From positions 1,068,382 through 1,132,381 of the forward strand of contig JAVLUZ010000257.1 of assembly GCA_036768485.1 (NCBI GenBank): a DNA stretch of 64,000 nt, given 5' to 3'. The position numbers were made by a program, and so were the translations under genes. Positions within the stretch are counted from its first letter, which is position 1. Each line of letters opens with the position of its first letter. The notes under the pieces were generated by a model. That model was given only the letters and a program-made list of their open reading frames with translations, did no database searches and had not been told where the DNA came from. The stretch is from Mermis nigrescens. Its lineage: Eukaryota; Nematoda; Enoplea; Mermithida; Mermithidae. This document shows, in pieces, positions 1-11,329 of the stretch.

Positions 1-151
1 TTTCAGATTTTTTCCCATTGTCAAACTAGCAGAAAATGACTGCTTCAGTAAATATGTAGATAGTTGAAAAACGTAATAAAAATAAATAAATAAAATTTAA
101 TATAATATAATATTTCAATAACAGCACCAATAACTATATTTTAGTTTGTTC

Positions 152-1006
152 TAGGCACGTAGCCGTGGGGGGATTGGGGGACTATCCCCCTACCAAAAAT
201 TTTTCCTTAGGGGGCGGTACCCCAAATTTTCTAAAAACAGTCAAAAATAGGTCTGAAAATTTTCCTTTCACGTGCGAAAAAGCGTTTTTCGGCGTTTTAC
301 ATTGTTTACAGCGCTGGAAAAATTAGAGAAATTATGATCATTGACGGCCAAAAATCATTGCGAATTACATATCCACTCTTAAACTCGCTAGAAATTTTTG
401 GCCCATGGGGGGTGTCCGATCCCCCACCCTGTCCCTTCATTAAAACCGCCCCTGGAAGTTTGATTATATTTCACAAGAGTTCCTTGAAAGAAAAAAAAGA
501 AAATTTTCTGAAATGCATTTGAAAGATGGAAATGATTTTAGCACACTTTAAACTTATGAGTCTAAACTTTTCGGGCGCTTCGCGCCGATTTGATTGTTTT
601 CGCATAGTGTTATCTTCCGAACAGCCTAAATTTGAGTAAATGTAATAAATATGTTGCTATAGATTTTCGACGCTCCTTGCAGAATCGTTTATTTTTCGTT
701 TGTTTTTTTTGTTGCAATGAATCGGAATTGAGTATAAAGCAATTAAATAATTTTTGGGGGGTTTGTGTTTGAATATAATAATTAGGAATTTGTGTGGCCA
801 TTTTATAGGACATACTCGTACTGCTTGAATATTATTGAAATCAAATCTAATTTTTTAATTTTATGAATTTTTTGCAGTACGCAGAGCTCGATAAGAAACG
901 CTTAATGTTTACAATTATTTTCGGCTCTCTATAAGTATTTGTTGGGATATTTGACTTCAAAATTTTAGTCCCCTTAAATTCAGAAGGACAGCTATGTGCA
1001 TGCCTG
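152..1006. mobile_element. hAT-like non-autonomous element, GGCACGTAGC family (long copy)
   Basis: The left end reads TAGGCACGTAGCC and the right end GCTATGTGCATGCCTG, which are inverted relatives. The flanks GTTTGTTC (144-151) and GTCTGTTC (1007-1014) agree at 7 of 8 positions, as expected for an old 8-bp target duplication. Two shorter relatives with the same ends lie at 14390-14556 and 39418-39588. The interior contains a GGCGCTTCGCGCC-type hairpin near 572 and no convincing ORF. The hAT assignment rests on the 8-bp duplication and the end sequence only. Confidence 0.5.
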
Positions 1007-1014
1007 GTCTGTTC

Positions 1015-1692
1015 AGTTTGAGATGCTTATATATGCATGTACCTGTATGTGTGTTCAATTAGAGGTTCTAGAGGAATTTGAATTTGACTCCCAGATTTTC
1101 CGATTTTTGTAAAAACCCTCAATGGCTAAAAACCTTAAGAGTATAAATTTTTTCACGTCACGCGCCGAGCACCTTTTTTGACTATATTTTACTGAAGGCA
1201 CTTAAAGAATACGCGTGAAACGGTGATTTTAGCCGTTCTCCCCGTTTTATTGGACAAATATTTTTTGTTTTCTTGAAATCACAAAATCTGGAAACAGAAT
1301 TTGCTCTGCATGCCATCAAGAAGTCTACGAAAAGATGAAGTTTCTCGCAAATTAATTCTCTCAAATGCTGGACCCATCGGGCAATCTCATTAAAGTGATC
1401 CTGTTTCCCTTTTGCTAAGAGTTCCGGTTTAAGAAAATGAAACAGCTCAAGGTCTTTGGAGGGGCTTAGTCGGCTATTTTTTGTGGAAGAGTTGACTTCA
1501 CCGTCGATTTTTGTCCAGATAATGGCAGAAAATAAACAAATGGTCGTAAATACGCTTGTTTTTGTCAGAAATGTGGGAGAAAACTTTGCTCACTTGGAGG
1601 ACAAAGAACGACCGACTTTGGGTGGGAATCCAAACGTGTTTGGCGCTTGAGAATTTTGATCCCCACAATGCCTACTGAATCCGCAAAATGGA
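1015..1692. other. No gene recognised
   Basis: About 680 bases of AT-rich sequence with short open frames on both strands that overlap each other and resemble no family I know. No splice-bounded coding block, RNA gene or clear repeat boundary was seen. Confidence 0.4.
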
Positions 1693-1700
1693 TGTCGACC

Positions 1701-1941
1701 ACACCTGAGCGTAGAAGGGGTTTGGGGGATTTGCGCCCCACCAGAAGGCCAAATACCCTATCATAATTCAATTTTTGAAATTTTCTGTTTTTTGTCCGCT
1801 ATTTTTTATACCAATGGATAGTGCTCGATGAGAAACGTCGAAAAATGGTGATTTTTCGCCATATCATCATTTTTAGACCATTTTTGACCTTTAAAAATCA
1901 TGCATCCCTCATCCTAGAATTTTAGTGCTGCCCAACTATGC
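1701..1941 (-). mobile_element. hAT-like MITE, TGGGCAGCACC family, copy 1
   Basis: Reverse-orientation copy of the commonest short element in the window. In forward sense the family runs from a CATAGGTGGGCAGCACC end, through a conserved core with TATGGCGAAAAA and CGTTTCTCATCGAGCACTA, to a G/C-rich end finishing in CCCACGCCCAGGTGTG. This copy is flanked by TGTCGACC at 1693-1700 and 1942-1949, a perfect 8-bp target duplication. There is no coding capacity. Confidence 0.75.
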
Positions 1942-1949
1942 TGTCGACC

Positions 1950-2860
1950 CCAGAATTGTCGATTCTTCGAAAACATCGTAGAAAGTACGCTTTTAAGTGG
2001 TTTTACTAACTTTTAGCTTGAAATTTCAAAATTTCGGCCTTACGCGCCATCTCATTTTATAACTATCTTTCGTTTGATTTACTTTAATTTTTCAAATTTC
2101 TTCGAACTTGTTTTTACGTCCTAGAAGGAATAAGATTGCCTGAGACAGAGACGAGCACCCATCATTTTTATTTCAAAAAAACCCTTTTCAAACCTTTTTC
2201 GGGACTGACCCACCGGAATCCATCGTGTGCTTGTATTGTATATCCCTATCCGCTCTTTCTATGTACATATGTATAATGCCAAAACAGGCTCAACTCCAAT
2301 GTTACGAATCATAGCTTTGACTGATATGAACATAAAACGTTAGAAGCAGCTGTATTAGATGGATAAAAATGTCTTTTTGCAATCTGTGCGAAAGAATTTC
2401 GGCCAGCTGCTAACAGCTAGCTAGGGTGTTACTGCGATTCGTTTATTTCATACTCTGATACAGTTTAAACGCCGATAATGTCATTGCTTCTGTCATTTAT
2501 TCGCTCTCTTTTTTGACAATAATTGAAGTTTTTACACTTATAGTCTGTTCATCGAAACCTTGCGCATAAATCAGAATTCTTGAGTCGATGAAAATCGGTG
2601 AAAAAACCGGTTTAAACTGGAGCATCAATCATGATACTGTGCATAGCAATTGATAAGCGTATGAAGTTTTATAATGCGAAATTGCACTGCTCTCTAGATC
2701 TATAAAAATTGATCTCCCTGCACAAGATTTCGTGAAATAGACTATAGCAGGGCACGTATCTACTCTATGAATATAAATAACGTGCTGATTAATTTTCTTA
2801 AGTGCAGATATGGTCAAAAAAGGATACTAGTATCTCCAGTAATATGAAGCGTCAGAAATT
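1950..2860. other. Gene-poor stretch with a weak dispersed repeat
   Basis: No gene was recognised. The segment around 2300-2420, with the motif TTAGATGGAT followed by ATGTCTTTTTG, is recognisably related to 34950-35050, so part of this stretch is a dispersed, diverged repeat. The rest shows nothing that I can name. Confidence 0.35.
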
Positions 2861-2878
2861 CTGTTGTTTAAATATATC

Positions 2879-3028
2879 GAAGTGAGGTGTAAACAAACCG
2901 CCTTACCCCTCGAACCGCTGGCCGGACAAAGTTTTTTATGCGGATCGAACAAAGTCACGTTTGTTGATCTAATGCAGCTGGTCCTAAAATCCTATGCCCA
3001 TAATTTTCCACTTTATGATTACACATCG
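2879..3028 (+). CDS. Possible exon with a GST C-terminal-like motif (uncertain)
   Basis: An open frame with balanced, less AT-rich codon use reads ALPLEPLAGQSFLCGSNKV followed by TFVDLMQLVLKSY. The piece FLCGSNKVTFVDL resembles the helix-capping T-x-x-D region of glutathione-S-transferase C-terminal domains, which is also seen in GST-like domains of EF1-gamma and some aminoacyl-tRNA synthetases. An AG precedes it at about 2877-2878 and a GT follows at about 3029. None of the possible donors leaves the phase needed by the exon at 3363, so the two may not belong together. It could equally be a chance ORF; a protein search would decide. Confidence 0.25.
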
Positions 3029-3060
3029 GGTGTAGCCTTTTCTATGGGCCATCCCGTACA

Positions 3061-3319
3061 CATACGTGGGCAGCAAGAAAATTCTGGGGGTGCAAGATTT
3101 TTTGAAGGTCAAAAAATGGTCTTAAAAATGGTAGTATGGCGATAAAAACACAATTTTTCGACGTTTCTCATCAAGCACTATCCGTTGGCATCAAAAAATT
3201 GCGAAGAAAACGAAAAAAAATTTCGAAAATTGAATTCTGGGGGTTATTTTGATTTCTGGAGGGGGGTTATTTTGGTTTCTGGGGGTGCATACCCCTCAAC
3301 CCCCCCACGCCCAGGTGTG
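3061..3319 (+). mobile_element. hAT-like MITE, TGGGCAGCACC family, copy 2
   Basis: A 259-bp insertion starting CATACGTGGGCAGC and ending CACGCCCAGGTGTG, flanked by CCCGTACA at 3053-3060 and again at 3320-3327 (perfect 8-bp target duplication). It sits 43 bases upstream of the splice acceptor of the next exon, so it lies in an intron. Several open frames reading through this segment are transposon sequence, not protein. Confidence 0.85.
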
Positions 3320-3362
3320 CCCGTACATATTTATTTATGCTGTCAAAAAAATTTTCTTTCAG

Positions 3363-3924
3363 ATGCGACTATCGCATGTGCCACAAAACGGGGCAAATTT
3401 ATTTCTTGGAAATCAATCCGCAGTGCGGCGTCGGCGGCTCATCGGAGGAATTTAATTCGGCCGATTATATTCTGGCCTACGGTAAAGACGAGCGGCCGAA
3501 TTTCGCGCTGAATTTGATCAAAGGCGCCTTTTTCAAATGGCGAATGAATAAAAAAAATCGAATAATTACGAATTTTTTGGATTTTTCCGAAAAACGAGTC
3601 AAACTAAAAACGGACGTTCCGCGCAACTTCGTTCTAGCCGATTTGACCGAATTTTCGCACAATTTGGTCAGCAGGGCCGACGCCGACCAATGGCCCAAAA
3701 TTAGGCGACGAATTTTGGCCGAAAAATCGATAAAGATCGACGACGGTTTATTTTTAGAAATCAATAATCGAGACGGTCGCGCCTTCGATCTGATGGCCTT
3801 CAAAAGGGGGTCACGAGCCCTGGCGAACGTTATCGTCGACAAGAACCTGCGTCTCGTAACCATACGGAAGATCGATGCGGGCCAAACTTTGATTCTTGAG
3901 CATAATGAAACGATTGATATTTAG
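3363..3924 (+). CDS. Terminal exon: ATP-grasp signature plus SET-like tail
   Basis: The acceptor is a pyrimidine-rich TTTTCTTTCAG ending at 3362; the exon opens one base into a codon and runs to TAG at 3922-3924, adding about 186 residues. Its first 25 residues contain IYFLEINPQCG, the metal-binding E-x-N segment that closes an ATP-grasp fold of the D-alanine-D-alanine ligase type, followed by SADYILAYGKD, which fits the usual SADxIL sequence after that motif. The last 40 residues, NLRLVTIRKIDAGQ then TLILEHNE, resemble the end of a SET domain (V-R-x-I-x-x-G-E-x-L-x-x-x-Y) but lack its terminal tyrosine. Such ligase-SET fusions exist in other eukaryotes, to my recollection. The upstream exons were not found and may be outside the window or lost. 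A decayed copy of the tail is at 23572-23775. The exon looks coding from base composition, the splice site and the intact frame; the function is inferred. Confidence 0.6.
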
Positions 3925-4466
3925 GCTAGTGGGCACACATACGTACACAGACGTTGGGGGTATGGGAGTCCAGACTATATATGCACAGGTAACAGGGGCT
4001 TCTAGGGGATCTAGATTCACATGGGTGTACGGGGGGCTCGGGATAATCCGGCAAAGATCAAGAATGAAAATTTTTGACATGTTTTTTTGCGATTTTTTTC
4101 ACTTTTCCTTTTCCCAAACCCCCTAGAATTAGATGGTATTGTACAGTACCGCTCATAAATATCGCGCTTTGTATTCTTCAACGGTTCGTTAACTATCTCT
4201 GAACACGGACAGCAACAAAAATAGGCAATGCCAATATAATATAATGCATTTTGTCAAAAATGTCAATGAATGGTTGCAAGATGTTCGTACATAGTTCGCG
4301 AACAATTTGCGACATAATTGCTATTATTTGTCAGCGATACTGTGCACTAATGAATTGAATAATTGGAAACTGTCGGGGTAAATAAAGCGAAATGAAAATC
4401 AAAAAAGATAAAAATCGAAAATTGTTGCAAAAATGCTTAAAATTGATCAGAAACAATGATTTAACG

Positions 4467-4467
<1 letters not shown>
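3925..4467. other. 3' flank of the ATP-grasp/SET exon; no gene
   Basis: The first 130 bases after the stop, with a GTGGGCACACATACG-type start, resemble the sequence following the decayed copy near 23.82 kb, so the duplication probably included 3' flank. Nothing else was recognised before the microsatellite. Confidence 0.35.

Positions 4468-4525
<58 letters not shown>
4468..4525. repeat. (AT)n microsatellite
   Basis: An uninterrupted TA/AT dinucleotide run of about 58 bases. The minus-strand frame made of alternating isoleucine and tyrosine across it is an artefact of the repeat. Confidence 0.98.
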
Positions 4526-4527
<2 letters not shown>

Positions 4528-4917
4528 AGTTTTTTGAGGTCACTTTGGTTCGAGAAAGTTCTTGACCAAACCCCCACGACTGGCTGACGCCCAGCTCAGA
4601 TCGTCCATCTACGCTTCTATGGTCTAGACCACGCTGCTGATGAACAAAATTTTAACAAAATTGTTTCGCGATTTTTTGAGCCATATTATTGATGCTCAAG
4701 AAGGATCGCAAAATTGCGCTTTTCCTTCTCCATCAACTTGTGGGCGATTTCATGGCCTTATATAATTTTTGGACCCTAGAATTTAGGTGGTGCTGCCCAT
4801 GCGTATTTTCGGGCATTCGATGTTCCATTGTTGTTATACTAGCTAGGTAGATGTACTTAATCATTCCATGAAGATAAAGCGCGGCATACTCAGATGACAA
4901 TCTGTAGTGGAGTGGAA

Positions 4918-5137
4918 GCTGGTAACGTCCCGGGTGACCGATAGTCCCGGGTCACCGATAAATAGTATAAAAATAGATCTGTCAATAAAAAAATTCCCGA
5001 GTGACCGACAGTACCCACTGGCCGACTGTTCCGAGTGGCCGACAGTCCCGGGTGGTCGATTGTACCGGGTGGCCGACTGTACCGGGTGGCCGACAGTCCC
5101 GGTTGGTCGACACTGTGCCGGGTGATCGATAGATGGC
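4918..5137 (-). repeat. ~18-bp GC-rich minisatellite (copy 1)
   Basis: Degenerate tandem copies of a unit whose other strand reads GTCGGCCACCCGGGACT. An AT-rich spacer of about 55 bases (ATAGATCTGTCAATAAAAAA) sits between the first two and the remaining units. The same array and spacer recur inverted at 15655-15880, so the array is part of a mobile or duplicated unit. In frame the unit reads as a six-residue periodicity; I regard that as a consequence of the repeat. Confidence 0.85.
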
Positions 5138-5234
5138 ATGCAACTTCCCAAATGACCCAGTTGTACTATTAATATACTTGGCCATCCTTTTTCTTATATG
5201 TTTATCACAGCGAGTGCGAAATCTGTTCCCCCTC

Positions 5235-8200
5235 ACAGCAACAACACACACACCTGGGAGGTGCAGTTCTTTTAACCGATGGATAATTAAAAAGATTCGA
5301 TGACCGTATGTTTTTGTTTACACTCAATACCGAATTAGCAATGAGCGTGTGTAAAGTGTAAACCGAAAAATCAAATCACTTGCGGGGGGCAAATTTTTTT
5401 AAATGTTGCCCCCGAATTCTACATTACGGATCTGAACTTAAAATTTCTTTAAACTCAATAGTTGTTGCACAAAAATGTAAAGTATACCGGTTTTTACTCT
5501 GCGTGTTTTCAGCTTATCTAACTCGATTTTGGTTTCTGTACAGTCCAGTTCAATTGGTTTTATGTAGAGGGTTACAATATCTCAAGGATCTTTTTTCTCT
5601 TTTAATGCAATATTTCTTGATATGTGATCGTTTTAGTGTAAAGGCTTCGAGACGAAAAATAAAATTTATTCAGCTCCACCGCTAGGTAGGCGGAACATGC
5701 TAATTATGCTTAAAACGTGCCCTGACCTTAGCGTTACAGATCCTAGTTTATTTTGCTTCTATATACCCAATATTGCGTTATTAGCACAAGTGTAAAGTTT
5801 ACCCCAAAAATTCAAATGATCGGCGTAGGGCCAATTTTTTGAAACTGTTTTCCCTGATTAGTAGGCTACGAATCTGGTCTTAAAATTAAAGTATGTAAAG
5901 TAGACGGTTTTTTTACTGTTTTCATGTGCAGAAGCATATCTAACTCAGTTTTACATTCTATGCAGTCTGATTGGATTCAAAAGGTAGACAGTTATAAGAT
6001 CTAGGGCAGTGTTATTTTATTTTTCTCGAAAAAGTAATATTTTTAAATTTAGAGGTGGTTTATTGTAAAGAGTCTGGGACAGAAAATATCTTTTTCCAGC
6101 CATGTTCTCCACTTAGTAGACGGAACGTGGTAATTATCTTAAAAATGTGCCTCGTCCTAAGCGCTACGCGTCAAAATTTATTTTATTTCTTTACAGTCAA
6201 TATTGCGTTATTAGTGCAGGTGTAAACTTCACACTGAAAAAATTTTTTCCGCACAGACCGTCGTGGATGATGAATTTTTAAAAAATGTTCTATGTAAGGT
6301 CATAATAACAAATCTGACCTTTAAACGCTTCTACAGCTAGTTTTTGTTGAGGTATGAAGAGGTGAAATTTGAATTATACATCTATTTTCCAATGCCGATA
6401 GATAACTCCGTGTTGCATATTGTTTGATCAGATTTTTCTTATTTCAGAGCTTTCTGAATCGTCTTTGACAAATGATTATTTTTATTATCATAAATGCACT
6501 ATTCTTAAACTCTAGTAGAATGATGAATATTTCTCAAAATAGTATCATCAGGCTAAAATCTTCGCTGCGAGACTCATTTAACGTGCATTGTGTTGATAAA
6601 CAGGCACCTAATCATATATTCCTATATGTCGCCATCTTAAAAAACTTGCAGCGTAATAAGTATAGGATGTTGCTTGAAAGTAGGGAAATGATTTCAGATT
6701 TTTATCTATTGTCCACAATACAGCGAAATTATGAGTGACTAAGTATTAAAATTCGCCGATATGTTGAGTTTGTGCAATTGGCTGACATATCCGTTCTCGC
6801 ATGTGGATTTAAAAAAAGAATAATGGGTTCAAATCTTCTGAATACTGACTTTTTCATTTTTCAATCCTATTGGCAAAACCATGCACTTCATTTGACTTAA
6901 TCGTCTATTTAGCTTAAGTAATCCGCTGGCTTCTTCATTTATTGTTTTGTAAAACTCCAAATTTATGTTTACTATTTCGTTTTATGGTCAGTATTTAATC
7001 ATAGGTAGCGCGTTGGCGCGTACCTAGAATATACTTAGGTACCCCAACACCTGTGCACCCCCCCGACAGCTATAACTGGACACATCTGGGAGGTGCGGTT
7101 TTTTAAAAGAGAGACAATAAAAAATTTGCTGCCTGTCTTTTTTGTTTTTCTTTACACGTAAAGCTGACTGTGTAAAGAAGGTGTAAAGTTTTGCCGTAAC
7201 GTTTTCACATACAGCGAATTTTGGGGTATTTTTACCGGGCTTGTGGACAACTCAGTTTGGACTCTTAAAACAATTTAATGGCATAGATTTGTAGAGGAAG
7301 AAATTCTGCAGATGAAACTTCTTTGTTTTTTGAATTTCGCCTTAGTTCTCGCATGGGAGTGTAAAGAGTGCGAAAATCTGGGGGTGAAAAGACACATTTT
7401 GGTCGAGTTTTCGACTTGTTTATGTCTGCCAACAACTCCGATTATGAGTTTTAAGAAATTTTTCTGACAAATGTACTACGGATGAAGGGCTATCTTGTGC
7501 TTACCCGCAAACTTTCCTACAATCAACACGCAGTCAGTACCAGGGGTTTAAACTTTACACTCTTGTGGATAAGTAAAAAACAAGATTTTGTCCAAGATTT
7601 CTCTGCCAACTTTTTCAGTCATGAGTTGGGATGAACTAAATAAAATAGAAATGAAGTAAGTACACCTCGAAGCGAGCCGCATTCAAAAAACGTAATATTG
7701 AGTTGTTTATAGGGGTGTAAAGTTCGAAATCTGAGGTGTAAAATGGGCGAAAAAACAGGTTTTTTTCGTATTTTGATCGGTAAATCATATCAAATATTTT
7801 GCGGAACATAAGTTTGGCACATAAAAACGTACTGCAATCAAAGGGCTACAAACTGGCCTGAACCGAATATATTTACACTCAATAGGGCGTTAGGCTCAGA
7901 TTTTTAAAGTTTACAATGTGGTGGACAGTGGAAAATACGTGTTTGTCCATTTTTTTGTTCGCCACTTTCTCTGCTCAGAAGTCAGACGAGGTCGGATAGG
8001 ATAAAAATAAAGTACTTTCTAAGGGGTACGCGTCACAACGAATAGCGTTTGTTTACATCGATATTTAGCTTTTTCGGGAGATGTAAAGCCCAAAAAATGG
8101 GGGAATTAAACATGTTTCTGTCTTGTTTTTTTCTACCAAGTTCTGGGTTGACATAATCTCAAGTCTAAAAATGAACCAGAAAACAAATGTGATACGCCAG

Positions 8201-9030
8201 TTTGTTTGCACTCAACAGTGGTGTAAAGTGGTTTACATCTGATATTTAATTGTCCTCGGGCCATTGTGGAGACTAAACTTTTTCATAAATTTTGATCGTA
8301 ATATCAGAGTAATATCAGAATTACGAATCTGACTGAAATTTTCTTTACACTCTGTGGTTGTGTAAAGTTTACACTGCATATTAACTTCACTTTAGAGCCT
8401 TGCTGAAGCTTGATTTTTTCTAAAGTCTAAAAATGTACCAGGAATCAAATGTGAGACGCCAGTTGAGCGCGTTTGCTCACACTCAACAGTGGTGTAAAGT
8501 AGTTTACAACTGATGTTCATTTGTTCTCGGGTTATTGTGGAGACTCAAGTTTTCAAAAATCTTAATCGTAATATCAGAGCAATATTAGAATTACGAATCC
8601 GACTAAAATCTTAAAATCTTCTTTGCCTCTGTGGTTGTGTAAAGTTTACACTGCACAATAACTTTAGTTCTAGAGTCTTGCGGAAGCTTAATTTTTTTCA
8701 AAATGTTCTACATAAAATCAGAATTTGGGATCTGACTTTCATTTTTCTCAACACCTAGTAGTTGTGTAAAGTTTGCACTATTCATTTGTTGTTAATAAGT
8801 AGTTTACACTACAAATTTATTTTACTTCCAAATCTGAGCCTTAGTGTTCCTTACACTTGATATTTGCGTAAAGTTTATGCTGAAAAACTTTGATCTGTTT
8901 AAATAATGTAAGGTTGTCTTGTTTAAGAAGGATAATGCTGATGTTAAGAACAATATTGTTTTCCGCGTTCTTGGACTGCTGTCATTTTTGTGGCATGTTA
9001 CTATATGTGTTCAATGGCTGATGTACTCAA
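5235..9030. repeat. Long degenerate tandem-repeat domain with GTGTAAAGTTTACAC dyads
   Basis: About 3.8 kb with no convincing gene. Two related starts, TGGGAGGTGCAGTTCTTTTAA at about 5258 and TGGGAGGTGCGGTTTTTTAA at about 7089, suggest an older ~1.83-kb duplication. Inside are many copies of the palindrome GTGTAAAGTTTACAC or its half sites (for example 5348, 5789, 7180, 7720, 8222, 8350, 8490, 8636, 8765). The best-preserved local tandem unit is about 262 bp: CTAAAAATGAACCAG at 8165 recurs as CTAAAAATGTACCAG near 8427. An 88-residue open frame at 6472-6738 has no recognisable family and low-complexity composition. Confidence 0.6.
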
Positions 9031-9051
9031 ATCATGCTATTTAAAAGTGTG

Positions 9052-9835
9052 GTACTAGCAAAGAAAAGTGCTCTGATGGGACAAAAAAGATGAATATACT
9101 TGGAATTGTGGATTATTAAGGATTTGGACTAGGAAAAAGCTACCTAAAGTCGCAAAATCTGCTAAAAATCACACTTTCTCTAAGCAACGCAAAAAATGGA
9201 AGTATATTCTGCGGCCAACAGATTAAAAGAAATATTTAACCATAAAAATGATAAAAAGCAGCACGTTAGCTATGCAGTAGCTATGGGAAATGAAATTGAG
9301 TAAACTAACAGTCTCTCTAAGCCAATTGAATGAAATAGCAAAAATCGATGCATCCAAGACAATTGAAGAAATTGTTGGTTCAAAACAGTAGGAAACGCGT
9401 AAGTTGACATGAAACAGACTAAATCTAGGTACACTAGCATGCCCGTAACGATTTTGTGCACTAATCAATCATCCCCTGCCTTGCTTGCTATAATGCTCAT
9501 AACAAAATAAAACAACTTTAAATACAATAGCATTTAGTTTTCTATCATTAAGGATACAAAACTAGTCAGCGTTGCTACTTGCCGGCAATTAGTAAACATT
9601 ATAGATTTCATTTAAATACTCTCATCTAAAACTTTGAAAATTATCTAAAATAAAACACTTTTTTAGAGGCCGCAGAATATACATCGATTTTTTTGCATTG
9701 CTTAGAGAAAGTGTGATTTTTAACAGATTTTGCGACTTTAGATAGCTTTTTCCCTCCTTTTACATCCTTAATAATCTACAATTCCAAGTATATTCATCTT
9801 TTTTGTTCCACCGGAGCATTTTTCTTTGCTAGTGA
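9052..9835. mobile_element. MITE with ~165-bp terminal inverted repeats
   Basis: The left arm (9052-9215) starts CTAGCAAAGAAAAGTGCTC and contains GATGAATATACTTGGAATTG. The right arm (9665-9835) is its reverse complement with roughly 10 percent difference. The ~450-bp core holds only short open frames. Target-site duplication is unclear. The two arms could fold into a long stem. Confidence 0.75.
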
Positions 9836-10382
9836 ATATATGTGCGTACGTATGTATGTATGCACATACAATTCTTAAAATCGGAATACGTAATTTTTTC
9901 ATTCTCTCAGATTAGCAATAAAGATTATAATTAAAAAAAAATAAAAAAAACCGCCGCCTAGGTCACTTCCGCCGCACAGTACACCTCCGCCGCATAGTAC
10001 AGTTTTGCCGCAAATTACGGAATAATTGCTATATGCGCTACGATTTGCCAAAGTGAGGGGTGGACCCAACATAAAATGGTCTTATTTCTTGTAAACTTCG
10101 CTGAGATAGTCCGTAAAAACTGCATTTTTCTACATTTTTCAACACAAGGTCATAAAATAGAACTTTTCAATAATTTTCTACTATATTGGCTGTGAAAGTG
10201 TCATCTTTAGCCACATTTAAGGTAATTTATGGTAAATAATTCTCACGATGCGAACCACCTACATTTTAAGAGACTTTCTTACATAAAAATGCAATTTTCT
10301 CTTTTAGGCAAATTCGTACTAGCTTCAATACTCGTACATCTAGTCTCACCAATACGAATATTTACGGGGATTCAGTCACACC

Positions 10383-10654
10383 ACACATGGGCGTGGGGGG
10401 TTCGGGGGGTATGCACTCCCCAGAAGTTGAAATACCCCCCAGAAATCAAAATACCCACCCCAGAAAAATTTTTTTTTGCTCTTTCAGCAATTTTTTGATG
10501 CCATTGGATAGTGCTTGGTGAGAAACGTCGAAAAATGGTGTTTTTTTCGCCATACGATCACTTTTTAAGACCATTTTTTGACCTCTAAAAATTTTTTCGC
10601 CCCTTCCGGAAATTTTTTCACCCCCCCCCAGAATTTTGGTGCTGCCCACCTATG
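10383..10654 (-). mobile_element. hAT-like MITE, TGGGCAGCACC family, copy 3
   Basis: Reverse copy with ACACATGGGCGTGGGG at its left and GCTGCCCACCTATG at its right. It is flanked by GTCACACC at 10375-10382 and 10655-10662 (perfect 8-bp duplication). Confidence 0.85.
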
Positions 10655-11039
10655 GTCACACCCCACTTATCCTCATACTTTTCTGTGCTCTATATTTATG
10701 TGTGATTGTATCTGTTGAAAACAGTTAATAAAATCAGGTGCATGGAAATGCTCATTCGTCTTAAATGACAACACTATGCAACAAAAAATGAATTATAATT
10801 AAGACAATTATTCGTTGACTAATAACACATCGTTTTCAATTAATAATAGCAAACTAATTCGCGTTGTTAGCATCAAATTTTTCGACAAAGAAAAACTAAT
10901 TTAAAAATTCAATTTTTAACAGTGAATGCGTGGTAAAATTTTGCCTTACCTCATTTATTGATCGAAGTTTACAGAATGATCCGAGAAGGAACTGCTTATC
11001 CAACGCTGCATAATATGGTTACATGTAGTGTTGTAAAAG

Positions 11040-11165
11040 ATATCTTTATCTTTATCTTGACGATTTCTTTATTTTATCTTTATCTTTATCTTTATCTTTT
11101 AGGAAAATCACAGGCTATCTTTATCTTTATCTTTATCTTTTTGATAGGAATTTATCTTGCTAAAA
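11040..11165 (+). repeat. (TTTATC)n hexamer array, left arm
   Basis: Imperfect runs of TTTATC interrupted by AGGAAAATCACAGGC and similar unique pieces that also occur in the relative at 22500-22560. Such subterminal repeats may be transposase-binding sites; that is inference. Confidence 0.85.
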
Positions 11166-11329
11166 AAGATAAAGTATGTACATAAGTTAGCACGTAATCC
11201 AAAATGTAGGTTTGACGTGAAATACATTTAGACGGATTCAAGTTTCACTGTAATACAAGAAAAGAAAAGAAAACGATTGTTTAAACCCTACGAAGTGCGG
11301 CCCAAACTAATGCCTGTATATCGAGGGTG

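Noticed and set aside
3477..3863. 128-residue minus-strand ORF opposite the ATP-grasp/SET exon
   Set aside because: Shadow of the real plus-strand frame, which carries the family motifs and ends the gene.
4331..4543. Minus-strand ORF rich in Ile-Tyr
   Set aside because: Produced by the (AT)n microsatellite.
6472..6738. 88-residue plus-strand ORF
   Set aside because: No recognisable motif, high A/T, inside a degenerate repeat domain; cannot be supported as a gene without transcript or homology.
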